From Nicotiana tabacum (Eukaryota; Streptophyta; Magnoliopsida; Solanales; Solanaceae): 64,000 bases of DNA. Each line of letters opens with the position of its first letter. Positions within the stretch are counted from its first letter, which is position 1. The notes under the pieces are model-generated. The model was not told the origin of the DNA, did not search any database, and worked only from the letters and a program-made list of their open reading frames with translations. Made by a program: the position numbers and the translations under genes. The DNA lies in contig NC_134102.1 in assembly GCF_000715075.1 (NCBI RefSeq), forward strand, positions 42,355,348 through 42,419,347. Reading direction: 5' to 3'. This document shows positions 34,499 through 45,691 of this stretch, piece by piece.

Positions 34499-35187
34499 TG
34501 TTTACCCTTAAAAATAAGTAACAATTAAATTTGTACACGGTTTAAAATATATGTAATTTAATTCAATACGAATGATCTGAGAACAACAAATAATTAGATT
34601 AAAGAGAGAATGAACGACTAAACCAATCGTAATGGAACAATCAAGCCTGATCTTAAGTTGAACACTGAAACCCAGCCTCGATCGAACCCTCGATATGGGC
34701 TCGGCTGCAATTAAAGAAGAGAGTAATTGAAGAACACTTTGAATAATAGCTAGAAGACAAAAATAAACTTTTATTCCTTTGATATGCGTGTCAACAGTGT
34801 GTAAAATGAAAAACTTCTCCCATTTATATAATAGGGGAATTTCAATCCTAATACAAGTCTAAATAAGGTAAAAATCTTCTTTTTTCTGTAAATGTCGATC
34901 CGTAGTTGATATCGGATGGGATTTGTGCCGTAATATCCGGTTGAGGGCAAATATTACGGCTCCTTGCTCGTCATGCTCAACCGTTTAACTTTTTCCCGTA
35001 GTCTCGAAACTGTACTTGGTCCAGATCCGTTGTTTAGCCATGCCCGATCCCAGATGCATCCTTCATCCCTCCCAAGCTCCGACACGAGGGACCTTGGGCT
35101 TTGCTTGAAGTTGCATTGGACCGTGCTTCCTTCTCGTTTCTTTATTGGGAAATCAGGGGTAACATTGTCCCCGATTTTACTCGTACA
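34499..35187 (-). repeat. 5' LTR of element A
   Basis: The plus-strand sequence starts TGTTTACCC directly after the primer-site-like stretch at 34479-34498 and ends ...TCGTACA, giving TG/CA termini and about 690 bp. The outer end could instead be 35189, because CACA is ambiguous there. No partner LTR is visible, so the end is inferred from termini only. It is not obviously similar to the LTR of element E. Confidence 0.66.
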
Positions 35188-36344
35188 CAAGACTTGCAAT
35201 ATTACTAAAAAGAATAGAATACGAAGTAAAAATATTATATAAAAAAAATAGAATGAAGGATAAAATATAATTATTTAATAATAAGGAAGAACAAGATAAG
35301 AGAAAAAATAAAGGTTACTATGCCACCGCACCAAATCAGTCGTTATATAAAGTGTTATTTTTCGTCGTTTTGTAACGACGGATTTAACGATACGATACAA
35401 TAAAATTTAAGTAACAATCAAAGTAAATATTATATTTAAAGTAACAAAACGTACAATAGGTAACAACCATCCAAATAAGCTATAAATCTATTTTTTATAT
35501 AGTAGGGTAGCCTTCTTTGAAGGTGTGTCATAAGCAAACTAGCACAGGCCCAACAATTTAGTTTTTGTGTTAATTTATGTGTGAAAATTATTACATTGTT
35601 GAAGGATAAATAAATTTGATTTTCTCATGCGTGATAGACCGGTAGTAATGTGTTTGTTGTTAAGTTTTAAATTTTACAGTAACTTGAGCTAGAAGTTTTA
35701 TCTCTTCTGATATGCAGCAAAATTCTTATGCTATAAACTATCATTGGAAAGTTAAACTTCATTCTTACTTGTATCTTTTTAATTTTAGCGCAATAAAGTG
35801 CTCATAGAAGCAGGTATATGTTTCTAATTGTCCACTCGCTAAAAATATCAACGATAAGATTAAATAATAGAATAAGTATGAGGAAATAAAAACACACTTC
35901 TTACATAGAGTCTATTCTAATCTTCTTTTTATAGATTGTTCTTAAAAGCAATATTTGAATTTAAAACAAAAGTTTGAACAATTCTAATCTTAAGCTCACA
36001 TCATAGTCAGATCAAATTATTCTTTGATCGTAATTAATTATTAATAGTTAAATAAAAATCTCTATATTTAAATCTTTGAACTAGGTATAGTCTTAAAAAA
36101 CCTAACAAACCTCCTACTGTCTCACCATTTGTGTTAATATGCTATTTAGGAAACAAAAAAGATGTATTACAAAGTGAATAAACAAACGTATAACGATTTT
36201 TTTTCCTTCACACTGACCAACTACATTTAAAGAGGAGGATTTTTAGCGAACTAAAATCTCTATCAAGTTCAAAACAAATACTAATATTTCTATAAAGTTC
36301 AACTAATGGGCATGAAGTTTAAGACAGATGGAGACTTTTAAAAT
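35188..36344. other. AT-rich sequence without recognised gene
   Basis: About 1.16 kb of AT-rich DNA between element A and the MITE fragment. No open frame longer than background and no family resemblance seen. A short GTCGTTTTGTAACGACG inverted repeat is present near 35363-35380. Confidence 0.5.
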
Positions 36345-36537
36345 GTGTGGTCCTAAATAAGCTGTAATATTTGTATGGTTATAAATTTTTTAAAACTTGT
36401 ATTGTTAAACATGTCATAATATTTGTGTGGCTATAAAAGCTTCTCGTTGAGGATAGAATTAAAAATTTAAGTTAAAATTTTTTAAAAAGTCATTCTTTCC
36501 GAAACGGACCGAAAAAGATATAAGTTCGAGATGGGGG
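36345..36537. mobile_element. Fragment of a fold-back MITE
   Basis: Contains TAATATTTGTGTGGCTATAAA and ends ...GTCATTCTTTCCGAAACGGACC, which I recognise as one arm of a MITE family common in Solanaceae whose ends resemble CTCCGTTTCAATTTATGTGA. Boundaries are approximate. Confidence 0.42.
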
Positions 36538-36664
36538 AAGTAATTTCCCTATGACTTTTTCATTTGATTCAGTTCTAACTCTGCCAAAATTAGGTGCTAC
36601 TTCTACTCTATTTGCTTGCTTGGGTGTTCAGCTTGCAACATTCTATCCACTTTAAAATTAAAGG

Positions 36665-36808
36665 TATTTCTTGTCTCACTTTATGTGACACATTTTTTTG
36701 TTAGTTTGTATCAAATGTCATTTCTCTATATTTAGAAAGAATTTGATTTTAAAATTCATATTTTTCTCTTAGTTAGATGATTTACAATCACATAAATATT
36801 TATGATTT
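36665..36808. mobile_element. Fold-back MITE, left half (split by element E)
   Basis: Begins near TCTCACTTTATGTGACAC and runs to the GATTT target duplication of E at 36804-36808. The right half is at 56894-56991. Together they give an imperfect palindromic element of about 240 bp whose ends match the ATGTGACAC-type Solanaceae family. Confidence 0.6.
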
Positions 36809-37478
36809 TGTTTACCCGAGAAATCAGATAACGTTAAATTTGTGTATGGTTATAAGGATACGTGATATCCTTTGATACGAATCGTATAGAGAAATAGAAA
36901 TACGATTATTCTTGACTATGAGAATGGGAATAATGAACAGAAAGACCGAGTAAGATGAAGTAAAACAAGCACAAAGAGATATCTTTATATATGAGAAAAG
37001 ATCTTTTGTTACAATCTATTCAGTATGTCCATAACTTACAAGGATCCCCCTTTATAATAGAGGGTCATTACTTTATTTATAACAAAAAATAATAAAATAA
37101 AGCATATAGTGGAGGACCCATGATGATTTATTTTTTCCTCGATTCCCGCCAAGATTCTCTCTCTTGGTACGAGTGTAACGGCTCTTGTCTGTGGGTTCGA
37201 TATTGGCTCGAACTCGATACTGGGTCGAGCCCTTCGGTTTTAGCTTGAGCTCGAACTTCGGGGTGGGTGTGGTGCATTTTCGACCTCGAAGCAATGCCTT
37301 GCGGATCGATTTGGTCACGGGCTCGATAAGATTATCGAGCCGACTCCTCGAGCAGCCTTCAGACTCGGGGCTCATTTGTACTGTCTTCATAGCTCACTCC
37401 CAAAAATCCCACTCCGATTTCTTGCCATTCGAACACGATCGAACGTAGGAAGTCCGAAATCTATTTCGACCGTATACA
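36809..37478 (-). repeat. 3' LTR of element E
   Basis: 670 bp, partner of 56224-56893. Ends ...CGTATACA at 37478. Confidence 0.92.
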
Positions 37479-37497
37479 GATAGTCCCCTCGTTTCTC
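37479..37497 (-). other. Polypurine tract of element E
   Basis: The minus strand reads GAGAAACGAGGGGACTATC immediately before the 3' LTR. Confidence 0.75.
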
Positions 37498-37681
37498 ATG
37501 AAGGATGCGGTGAGAATCGATATGATTTTTGACGGTTCGATCGGGTTATAAGTTGACGTTTTCACAGGGATCGATTATGATGTATGTGATAGCTATCCCA
37601 TCGATTTAGTCTTTCAAGGTATTTAATGCTTGTCAGATGGCGGTCGGCTACCTCTGACATTGAACCGCCACGATGCGAGCC

Positions 37682-37689
37682 TATAAATA
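37682..37689 (+). promoter_or_regulatory. TATA box of the antisense gene in element E
   Basis: TATAAATA, preceded by a GC-richer stretch and followed about 150 bases later by the ATG at 37841. It lies about 200 bp inside the element, outside the LTR. Confidence 0.6.
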
Positions 37690-37840
37690 ACCCTTCCGTC
37701 TAACATTTACCACTTTTACGCCTTCACTCTTCCAAATTTCCTTATCCTTTCTCTCTATTTCGTCGCTTGCAGAGCCATCTATACCAGAGTTTGGTGTCGT
37801 CAATTTTTCACTTTCCTTTGGCTTTTTTCCTCTCATATCA

Positions 37841-40071
37841 ATGGCCAAAACTTCGAAAACTGTACCTCAGAAGGAAAAAGCTTCTTCTTCACGGCCGTCC
37901 GGCGATAAGGTGCCGGTGAAGATCAATTTTAAGGTTGAGAATCCTTCATCTGTTCCGGGTCGATGCAAGCATGTGTCGATGTACATGTGCTCGATAACGG
38001 AGGGTCATCTCGAAGCCATTAGGAAAGACTGCAACCCCCCGAGGTTGTGTTGCAAATTCCATCCCCCGAAGAGAGCGTCATCACCCATGTGGAGGGGTTT
38101 TTAAGTGTTTACACTTATCCCTTCACGTTAGGTCCCGTTAACCCGATGATCATTGATATTTTCAAAAGATATCAGGTCACCCTCGGTCAAATTCATCCCT
38201 CTCTATGGCGTATAGTAATCCTACTTTGCTTCTTCTCCATCAAAGTCGGGGGGCTAGATTTTTCCCTGAATCACCTCATACGATTGTATTGGCCTCAAAT
38301 CTTTAGAGGACTAATCAGACTTCATCGCCGGGCATCGAAGGATTTGATGTCGAGCATCGATAAAGACAAGGATCGGGGTTGGATGGGCCGTTATATTCGG
38401 GTGAGGACCTGTGACCTCATTCCGGAAGAGAAGATGTCGTTCCCCGAGGAATGAAATTTTGACCGTAAGTGGTTCTCATAAGACATTGCTTTTCGTATCT
38501 TTTCCCGATTTTTTCTGATGTCTTTCTCCGATATACAGCTGCCCCTTGGATGCCACAAGCGGTACCCGACCTCGAGGATTAGGTTCGAAAGTTAGACTCG
38601 ACTTCCTCTTATGCCGAACACGCTTGGCGTGATTTGGCAAAAGGTAGATGGGAGGCCAAGAATCATGGTAAGGTTTTATTTCTCATTTCCTTCGAAGTGT
38701 TTTTGGTGCTCTATTCGTTACTGATTTCCTTTCATGCAGGTGTAACCAAGGATGCTGCTTTGAGGCCCTCGAGTGGTGAAGAAGGAACCAAGTCCCCGGT
38801 CTCGAAACCGGGGAAAGATAAGAAGCGAAAAGCTGCCTCTCGGTCAGAGGACCCCAAGACCAAAACTCGAAGGGTGAGGAGGAAGGAAATTGCTCTTCCG
38901 ATGGACTTGGTCCAACGACTGAGAGAAGAATAATAATAATAATAATAATAAGAAGAAGAAGAAGAAGAGAAAGACGATGCCTCAGCTTTGGTGATCCGAT
39001 CTGCGAAAGCTATCGAGGTCACCAGAGCTCCTGAGCCGATGGAGGCTGTACCGGTCGGGATCTCGGTCCTGGTATCCCGAGTCTTGATCGGAGCGTCCCG
39101 AGTGATTCGCTTGGGGCTATGAAAATGGGTCATTTGCCTTCTCTTCCAACCTTTTCTGAGGAGGCGTTAAAGGAAGTTCGAGAATTGAAGACCCCCGATA
39201 TGGGCGGAGGCTCTTGTGTAGGGGACCCTTTTCGGGATTTCTTTACTGGAGTCGATGATGCTTCCAATATTGGTGATGCTTCTCTTCTACTAGAAGAGGC
39301 CCAACGTTTCATTACTCGGGTAATTATTTTACTATACTTGGTTTCTTTATTTTTTCCAAACTTGACTTGTGTTCTTTCCCTACTGTGCAGGCCATTAGTA
39401 GGTTTCGAGACGACCTTAGCCAGTGTGAGGTCGAGCTTCAGAAGATCTCGGGGGAGAGAGATGCCCTGCGACTTCTTTGCAGCCAAAAGGACGAGGCTTT
39501 AAAGGACCTCCAAGCGGATTTGGCTAAGGTTCGTGAAGAAGAGGCCGAACTCGATAAGCAGGTGAGCCTCGTTCTGTTAAAGTATGGGTTTGACTCAACT
39601 GTGGAAGTTAACTCTTCGTTGTCTCAGCTGCAGCAAAAGGTTGAAAAGATCGGGTTACTTCAAGAAGAAGTTGATCAAATCAAAGCTGAATGTAATCGGT
39701 GGAAGGAGACTATCGACCGCCTGGCTGCGAAAAAAGAAACCATTTTGACGAAATTATTATCAGCCAATGTTCAGCTTCGAAGCGTCAAGCAAAAGGGTTC
39801 GGCTCAAGCTAAGAGGATCGAGGAGCTTGAAACACGGCTTGCTGAGGCCAAGGCAGAGGTTGAGTCGTCGAAAGTCATGGCGGATAGGTTCATTGCCGTG
39901 TATCGAGCTGATGCCGAGGCTGCTAAGATGGAGGCACGAGAGGCGGCGAATACTGCCAACACTCAAGCATATTGGGTTGCCGAACTTGCTAAATGTAGGT
40001 CTCGGAGGGAGACCCTCGAGGAGATACACGCTCGAGGTTTCGACCTTGCTGAAGAGATAAAAAAAGGCTAA
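37841..40071 (+). pseudogene. Antisense four-exon gene inside element E (Transposase_28-like N-terminus, coiled coil)
   Basis: Reads opposite to E, between its integrase and 3' LTR. Proposed exons: 37841-38464, 38539-38667, 38740-39319 and 39391-40071. The three introns (74, 72 and 71 bases) have GT and AG ends, and splicing keeps the frame at each junction I checked. The N-terminus (MAKTSKTVPQKEK) is followed by a domain with FLSVYTYPFTLGPVNPMIID and QIHPSLWRIVILLCFF, resembling Pfam Transposase_28 (putative gypsy type transposon). Next comes a Lys/Arg-rich stretch (PGKDKKRKAASRSED), then exon 4, an about 190-residue coiled coil (KAECNRWKETIDRLAAKKE, RIEELETRLAEAKAEVESSK). Breaks: a shift in a C run near 38035-38040, TGA 38452, TAG 38580, TAA run 38931, a shift in exon 3, a shift in the A run near 40060. 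Antisense extra ORFs are known in Tat elements. The function is unknown. Confidence 0.78.
38931..38968 (+). repeat. (TAA)n(GAA)n microsatellite in exon 3 of the antisense gene
   Basis: Seven TAA units followed by about six AAG/GAA units. The TAA run is in frame and supplies stop codons in what otherwise would be a glutamate run. Confidence 0.88.
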
Positions 40072-40208
40072 AGAGCTCGAAGCTAAAGCTGAAGCCTTGG
40101 CTTTTGATGGCGATGATGATGATGATGACGGAAGGATCCATCTTAGCTCTTGTTCGGACTTCTGCTGGGTCAGTTTTGAAATGTAAATGAATATGGAAGG
40201 ATCGTACC

Positions 40209-41595
40209 TTAGCAGTAGTATCGTTTTAGATGTGACATATTCCAATTTCTTGATAGCTGTTTGCCGTTTATAATGTCGAGCATGTATGATCCATTTCCGA
40301 CGTTCTCGAGAACCTGATATGGTCCTTCCCAATTTGGTCCTAGTTTTCCTTTGTTCGAATTTCGGGTATTGATGGTGACTTTCCTTAATACTAAGTCCCC
40401 GGGCTTGAAATGGCGGAGCTTGGTTCTTCGATTATAATATCTTTCGATTCGTTGTTTTTGGGCGGCCAATTGGACGGGAGCAGTTTCTCGTCTTTCGTCC
40501 GATAATTTGAGGCTGGTATTCATAGCCTCATTATTTGATTCTTCCATCGTGAATTAAAATCTTGTACTGGGTTTGCCGACTTCGACTGGTATCAATGCTT
40601 CGGACCCATATACTAAGGAGAATGGGGTCGCCCCCGTACTGGATTTTGACGTTGTCTGATATGCCCAAAGGACTTCGGGCAGGATTTCTCTCCACTTTCC
40701 TTTAGCATCGTTCAACCTCTTCTTTAGGTTTTGAATGATAGTTTTGTTCGTCGATTCGGCCTGTCCATTCCCACTGGGGTGGTATGGTGTTGATAATATC
40801 CTTCTTATTTTGTGATCTTCGAAGAATTTTGTTACTTTGCTGCCAACGAATTGCTTCCCATTGTCACATACTATTTCGGCGAGTATCCCGAATCGGCATT
40901 CCGATATGATCCCAGATAAAGTCTATAACTTCTTTCTCTCTTATTTTCTCGAACGCCTGTGCTTCAACCCATTTAGAAACATAGTCAGTCATAAATAAAA
41001 TGAATTTGGCTCTACCTGGGGTCGATGGCAGAGGGCCGACGATATCCATTTCCCATTTCATGAACGGCCATGGGGATAGGACTGAGTGAAGTTGCTCTCC
41101 GGGTTGATGGATCATTGGCACAAACCTTTGACATTTGTCACATTTTCGAACAAATTCCTTCGCATCTTTGCCCATATCGATCCAATAATATCTTGCTCTG
41201 ATTATTTTTTGAACTAATGTATCGGCACCGAAGTGATTCCCACAAGTGCCCTTGTGCACTTCCCGTAGGATGTAATCGGTATCTCCCGGACCCAAGCATA
41301 CTGCCAACGGTTCGTCGAATCTCCTTCAATATAGCGTTCCATCCGAAGCCAATGTGAATCGAGCAGCTTTAGTCTATAGGGCCCTAGAATCTTTAGGGTC
41401 CGATGGGAGCTTTCCACTCTTTAAGTATTCAATATACTTATTTCTCCAATCCCAGGTTAAGCTTGTAGAATTTATCTCGGCGTGACCTTCTTCGATTACT
41501 AATCTTGAGAGTTGAACGACAGTCCCCGAGCTCAAGTCACCTTCCTCGACCGACGATCCCAAATTTGCAAGTGCATCAGGCTCACTATTTTACTC
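40209..41595 (-). pseudogene. Element E integrase
   Basis: Pieces 41562-41374 and 41329-41307 cover the linker. Frame 41307-40864 has the zinc finger (REVHKGTCGNHFGADTLVQK, VRKCDKCQRFVP) and the first part of the core (KWEMDIVGPLPSTPGRAKFI, VSKWVEAQAF, WDHI). It shifts near 40905, after which another frame carries the C-D-N-G-K-Q-F second Asp and the N-G-Q-A-E-S-T Glu region. The final piece 40547-40209 gives the C-terminal domain (RIERYYNRRTKLRHFKPGDL, KLGPNWEGPYQVLENVG). There is no chromodomain, as expected for Tat. It ends close to the antisense gene's 3' end, tail to tail. Confidence 0.87.
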
Positions 41596-42558
41596 TCATG
41601 GAATATGCTGTAAAGTCCATTGTTTGAAATAGTGCAAAGTGACATGTAGTTTATCCAAATACAGTTGCATTTTGTCCTCTCGAACTTCGAAGGTTTTGTT
41701 TACTTGACTTACCACCAGCAAGGAGTCACATTTGGCTTCAATGCCTTCTACTCCCAAGTTTTTAGCTAACTCGAGACCTGCAATCATGGCCTCATACTCA
41801 GCCTCGTTGTTGGTCAACTTGGTAGTTTTAATAGATTGCCTAATAGTGTTACCCGTGGGTGGCTTCAAAACTATGCCTAGCCCGGACCCCTTCATGTTCG
41901 AAGCCTCGTTCGTAAAAAGGGTCCATACCTTCAAGGGCATACCTGATTCCAGCAGGAATTGTTTTTTGACTTCGGGTACGAAGGCTGGCGTGAAATCGGC
42001 CACGAAGTCTGCTAAAATTTGAGACTTGATGGTCGTACGGGGTTGATATTCGATATCGTACCCACTAAGTTCGACGGCCCATTTGGCCAATCGGCCTGAT
42101 AGTTCGGGCTTGTGTAAAATATTACGAAGCGGGTAAGTGGTTAATACGCATATGGGGTGACATTGAAAGTATGGTCTTAACTTTCTAGAGGCATTTATCA
42201 GTGCAAGTGCCAATTTTTCTAAGTGCGAATATCTAGTTTTTGCTTCTCCTAAGGTCTGACTTATATAATAAACGGGAAATTGCGTACCTTTCTCTTCTCG
42301 AACAAGGACACCACTTACGGCAATTTCCGATTCTGCCAAGTACAAGCAAAGTTTTTCGTCTGTTTTTGGAGTGTGAAGTAGTGGTGGGCTCGATAGATAT
42401 CGTTTTAGTTCCTTTAATGCTTGTTGGCATTCCGGGGTCCAAGCAAAATCGTTCTTCTTTTTTAGTAGAGAGAAAAATTTGTGACTTCGATCTAATGATC
42501 TCAAAATGAATCGGCCTAAGTCTGCAATCCGTCCTGTTAGCCTTTGTACAACTTTCAC
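41596..42558 (-). pseudogene. Element E RT connection, RNase H and second RNase H
   Basis: One 320-residue frame. It starts in the RT connection (RSHKFFSLLKKKNDFAWTPE) and continues with the gypsy RNase H (LCLYLAESEIAVSGVLVREE, where the usual first Asp region is altered; YYISQTLGEAKTRYSHLEKL with Glu). Then comes a linker (EYQPRTTIKSQILADFVADF) and the second RNase H (WTLFTNEASNMKGSGLGIVL, LTNNEAEYEAMIAGLELAKN, KCDSLLVVSQVN). In the second domain the first catalytic residue, normally Asp in a D-G-A-S motif, is Asn. Two RNase H domains in series define the Tat lineage. Clearly homologous to both parts in element A. Confidence 0.9.
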
Positions 42559-42969
42559 GCTATCGGGGTTAATCTCGATTCATCGATTTGACACCATGAA
42601 GCCGAGGAACTTGCCCGAACCGACCCCGAAAGCACATTTTTCTGGGTTGAGCTTCATGTTGTATTTCCTCAAAATCTCGAACGTTTCCTGCAAATGGGCC
42701 AAATGGTCCTCTGCGTGCAGGGACTTAACTAGCATGCCATCAATATAAACTTCCATTGATTTGCCTATTTATTCTTCGAACGTTTTATTTACTAGGCGTT
42801 GGTAAGTAGCTCCTGCATTTTTTAGCCCAAAGGGCATCACATTATAACAATATGTTCCATATTTGGTGACAAATGAAGTCGTCTTCCGGGTTCATCTTGA
42901 TTTGATTATACCCGGAATAGGCATCGAGAAAAGTGAGGGTCTCGTGGCCGACCGTGGCATCGATCATGC
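42559..42969 (-). pseudogene. Element E reverse transcriptase, C-terminal half
   Basis: Continues the palm after removal of F. Around 42728-42754 the catalytic box reads VYIDGMLV: the second Asp of the YIDD motif is Gly, which alone would abolish polymerase activity. The element A copy keeps VYIDDILV at this position. No long frame covers this interval, so it also contains shifts or stops. Confidence 0.8.
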
Positions 42970-45486
42970 TGTTACAACCCAAATTTGCATACCATAGATC
43001 ACGCCGTAAGTTAGTCGACGTAAATCCAAGAAGATATTATCTTTGAGATGATAAGAAGTTAATCATAATGGTCTTAAACGATACAAGGGTGTATAAGAGT
43101 GGTTAACAAGTATTAGAAGTTAAACGAATCAAGGATGTTGTAACCCGTATTTTCGGGTAACACTAGAGGTGATTAACTATCCCAAGAGGTCTTGTTTTAA
43201 TGTATTTGAATCATATAATATCCGCATCATAAGTCTTGAAGTCAAGCGAGTTATGAAACAAAAGTCGATAAAAGTTGTCGCAACTTAGGTTTATAATTTT
43301 ACTTAAACTTTAGGTCAAATGTTACTGCAACTTTCTCCCAATGTGCTTGGAATTATGGGATGATCTACCTATCAAATTGAAGATCTATGAGTCTAGTTTC
43401 CAACGCATTAAACCGTTTGTCGATACGATCTCGGAATAGAGAGATATTCACGTTTTCACGAGAGTGCGCCAAGCTGCTCTCTATGGGGCCCACAAAGGCG
43501 GTTTAAGACATATGGACATATATAAGATACCTCAACCCCATTTTAAGTCATTAGTTTTCAGTATATTCAGACCTTATAACCCTAAAAACAGTCTCTCAAG
43601 GTTCTCTCATGATCCAAGACCCAAACAAAGGGCAAACAACACAAATCAAATGTCGGGAATCCCGTGGCGCTAGTAAGTTTCTTGTTCTTCTTGTTGTTGC
43701 TGATTTTTGTGCTATTCCAGATCGTGTGGGAGGTTGTTTTAAGTGTTTTATGTCCTGTAAATACACCTTCAAGTTTTTAATATCAACCCTAGGTGATTTC
43801 AAGTCTTCTAAAGTAATTCTAGTGCCGAAAAACCCGAATTAATTTCTAGTTTCGCTTCCTTGTTCTTGTGGCAGAATTGAAGGGATATTTCGTGGAAATT
43901 TAAGGTCAAATTGGAGTTGTTATTTCTGTTTAAAGGTAAGGAACCTCTTACTCTATATATATTTAAGATTATCCAAGTTGTGGCTAAGTCGTTGATGCTA
44001 GAACTTGTGAAATATATATCAAAAGGCTTGGTAGTAATGTTGTTAGTTGGTGGACTGTTTTGGAGGCTCAATATGATTATTAATGATGTTGTTTGGGCTG
44101 TTTGGTGATTGTATTGACTTGTGGGAAGTCATATAAATAGGGGAGGTGCTGTCCGTTTTATCGTAAAATAGGTTGCGGTCGATACATAATAGTTACGACG
44201 CTTAAACGATAATGATAGTGTCATTTCTCTTATTGTAGACTAAGGAGTCGTGACATTTGCATAGCTTGAGGTTGGGAAGTATATACAAGGTATGTGAGGC
44301 TATCCCCTTCATTCTTTTGCACGACTCCGATTGTACATAATGTAATGAACGAGCTCCCAAAGATACTCTACTCTTAAAAGCTAGCAGTACTTACATTGCT
44401 GCCCTTCTTATGAAATGATTGATATTGATGTTACTTCTCTTATTCTTATATTATCAATTTTGTTGGTAGTTCCTGATTCTTATAAGATTCTTGATGAAGA
44501 GTTAATCCTAATAACGTGTACGAAGGATACCGACCTTATGTCACTCCGAAAGGTTCAAAATGTGATTCTAATGAGTCCAGCATGCATCATATATATATGT
44601 ATCTATTTTACTCTACCGAGCCACGCTATAGTCGGCCGTGTATGGCACCTATAGTGCAACCACTGATCAGTTGGGTTTTACCGAGCTCCACGTGGCCGGG
44701 TACGATTCTACCGAGCCCTATGATGGCCAGGTACGTTTTACCGAACCTATTACGGCCGGGTACGATATGATGATGATGATGCCCATAAAGGCGTATGTTT
44801 TAAAAGTTTATGTGTATATATATATATATGTATATATTATGTATTTCATGTCAGTAGCCCTCAGAGGTAACCAGATGTCACAGGTTTATATTCCCTATCA
44901 GTTAACATTATTGTTCTTACTTATGCTTTCCTGCCTTATATACTCAGTACTTTATTCGTACTGACATCCTTTTTATTTGTGGATGCTGCATGTCGTACTG
45001 CAGGGCCTGATAGACGGGTAGACGCAGCTCCCCCACCATAGTAGGCTGTCCAGTTCAGCGGTTATTGGCGAGATCCTTTCTCCGGACTTGCCGTGGTCTT
45101 GGTATGCATTATTGTTATAGACATTATGGGTATGTCGGGGCCCTGTTCCGGCAATGTTGTAGCTCTTAGGTTCCTTTAGAGGCTCATAGACAGGTGTCGA
45201 CTTATGTATGGTTTAGAATGCCTTGTCGGCTGATTTTTGTTGTATAGTCTTTCATGGCAGCATGGTAGCTCGTACCTTATATATAGTTTTTTGACAGTCT
45301 TGTCGTCCCATGTTATGTATGTTCATGACATTATCTTTCATTTTTGGATGTTCATGATCCATGTCTACTATTTATATTGATCTTGTTGGCCCTTAAAGAT
45401 AATAAGGAAGGTTAGATAAAATGTACGTTGGTGCTCGGCAAGTATGGCCCGGGTGCTAGTCATGACCCTCCAGTTGGGTCGTGACA
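42970..45486 (+). repeat. 5' LTR of element F
   Basis: 2517 bp, TGTTACAACCC ... GTCGTGACA. Shares homologous blocks with the D LTR (AAGTCAAGCGAGTTATGAAA, GGTCAAATGTTACTGC). Confidence 0.93.
44586..44766 (+). promoter_or_regulatory. TATA-like run and ACCGAGC/GGCCGGGTACG array in 5' LTR of F
   Basis: TATATATATG (44589-44598) is followed about 20 bases later by four units of roughly 29-35 bases, each with ACCGAGC then GGCCGGGTACG or a variant. It corresponds in position to the array in the D LTR. Confidence 0.55.
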
Positions 45487-45490
45487 AACT

Positions 45491-45502
45491 TGGTATCAGA
45501 GC
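45491..45502 (+). other. Primer binding site of element F
   Basis: TGGTATCAGAGC four bases after the LTR, complementary to initiator tRNA-Met. Confidence 0.92.
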
Positions 45503-45691
45503 AAGTCTGTCCTAGGGGATGTCTATGGGCCGTGTCTAGTAGAGTTTTGATTATGGATATGTAGCGCGCCACATTTATAATCAGGAGGCTACGTGACATC
45601 TAGGGTTGTTACCTTCTTCCTGAATCTAGATCGTGCGTAGAGTTGAGTAGTAAGTGTTCATATCTAATATTCACCTTGTTTTCTTTCAGCG

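Larger units (their letters stand above)
1..35187 (-). mobile_element. Element A: outer Ty3/gypsy Tat-lineage LTR retrotransposon (left end outside window)
   Basis: The element reads leftward: 5' LTR, primer site, gag, protease, reverse transcriptase, RNase H, second RNase H, integrase, running off position 1. It is present as two blocks, 30766-35187 and 1-1186, because element B is inserted in its RNase H region. The blocks join in register across the CCCCC target duplication, and the joined order matches the uninterrupted RNase H of element E. The duplicated RNase H and the integrase context GPLP...TDYFSKWVEAQAF indicate the Tat lineage. Every domain carries stops or frameshifts, so it is dead. 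The 3' LTR is not in the window. Confidence 0.87.

Noticed and set aside
39760..40332. 190-residue minus-strand frame opposite exon 4
   Set aside because: Shadow of the coiled-coil exon and of the integrase end; Ser/Leu-rich translation with no motif.
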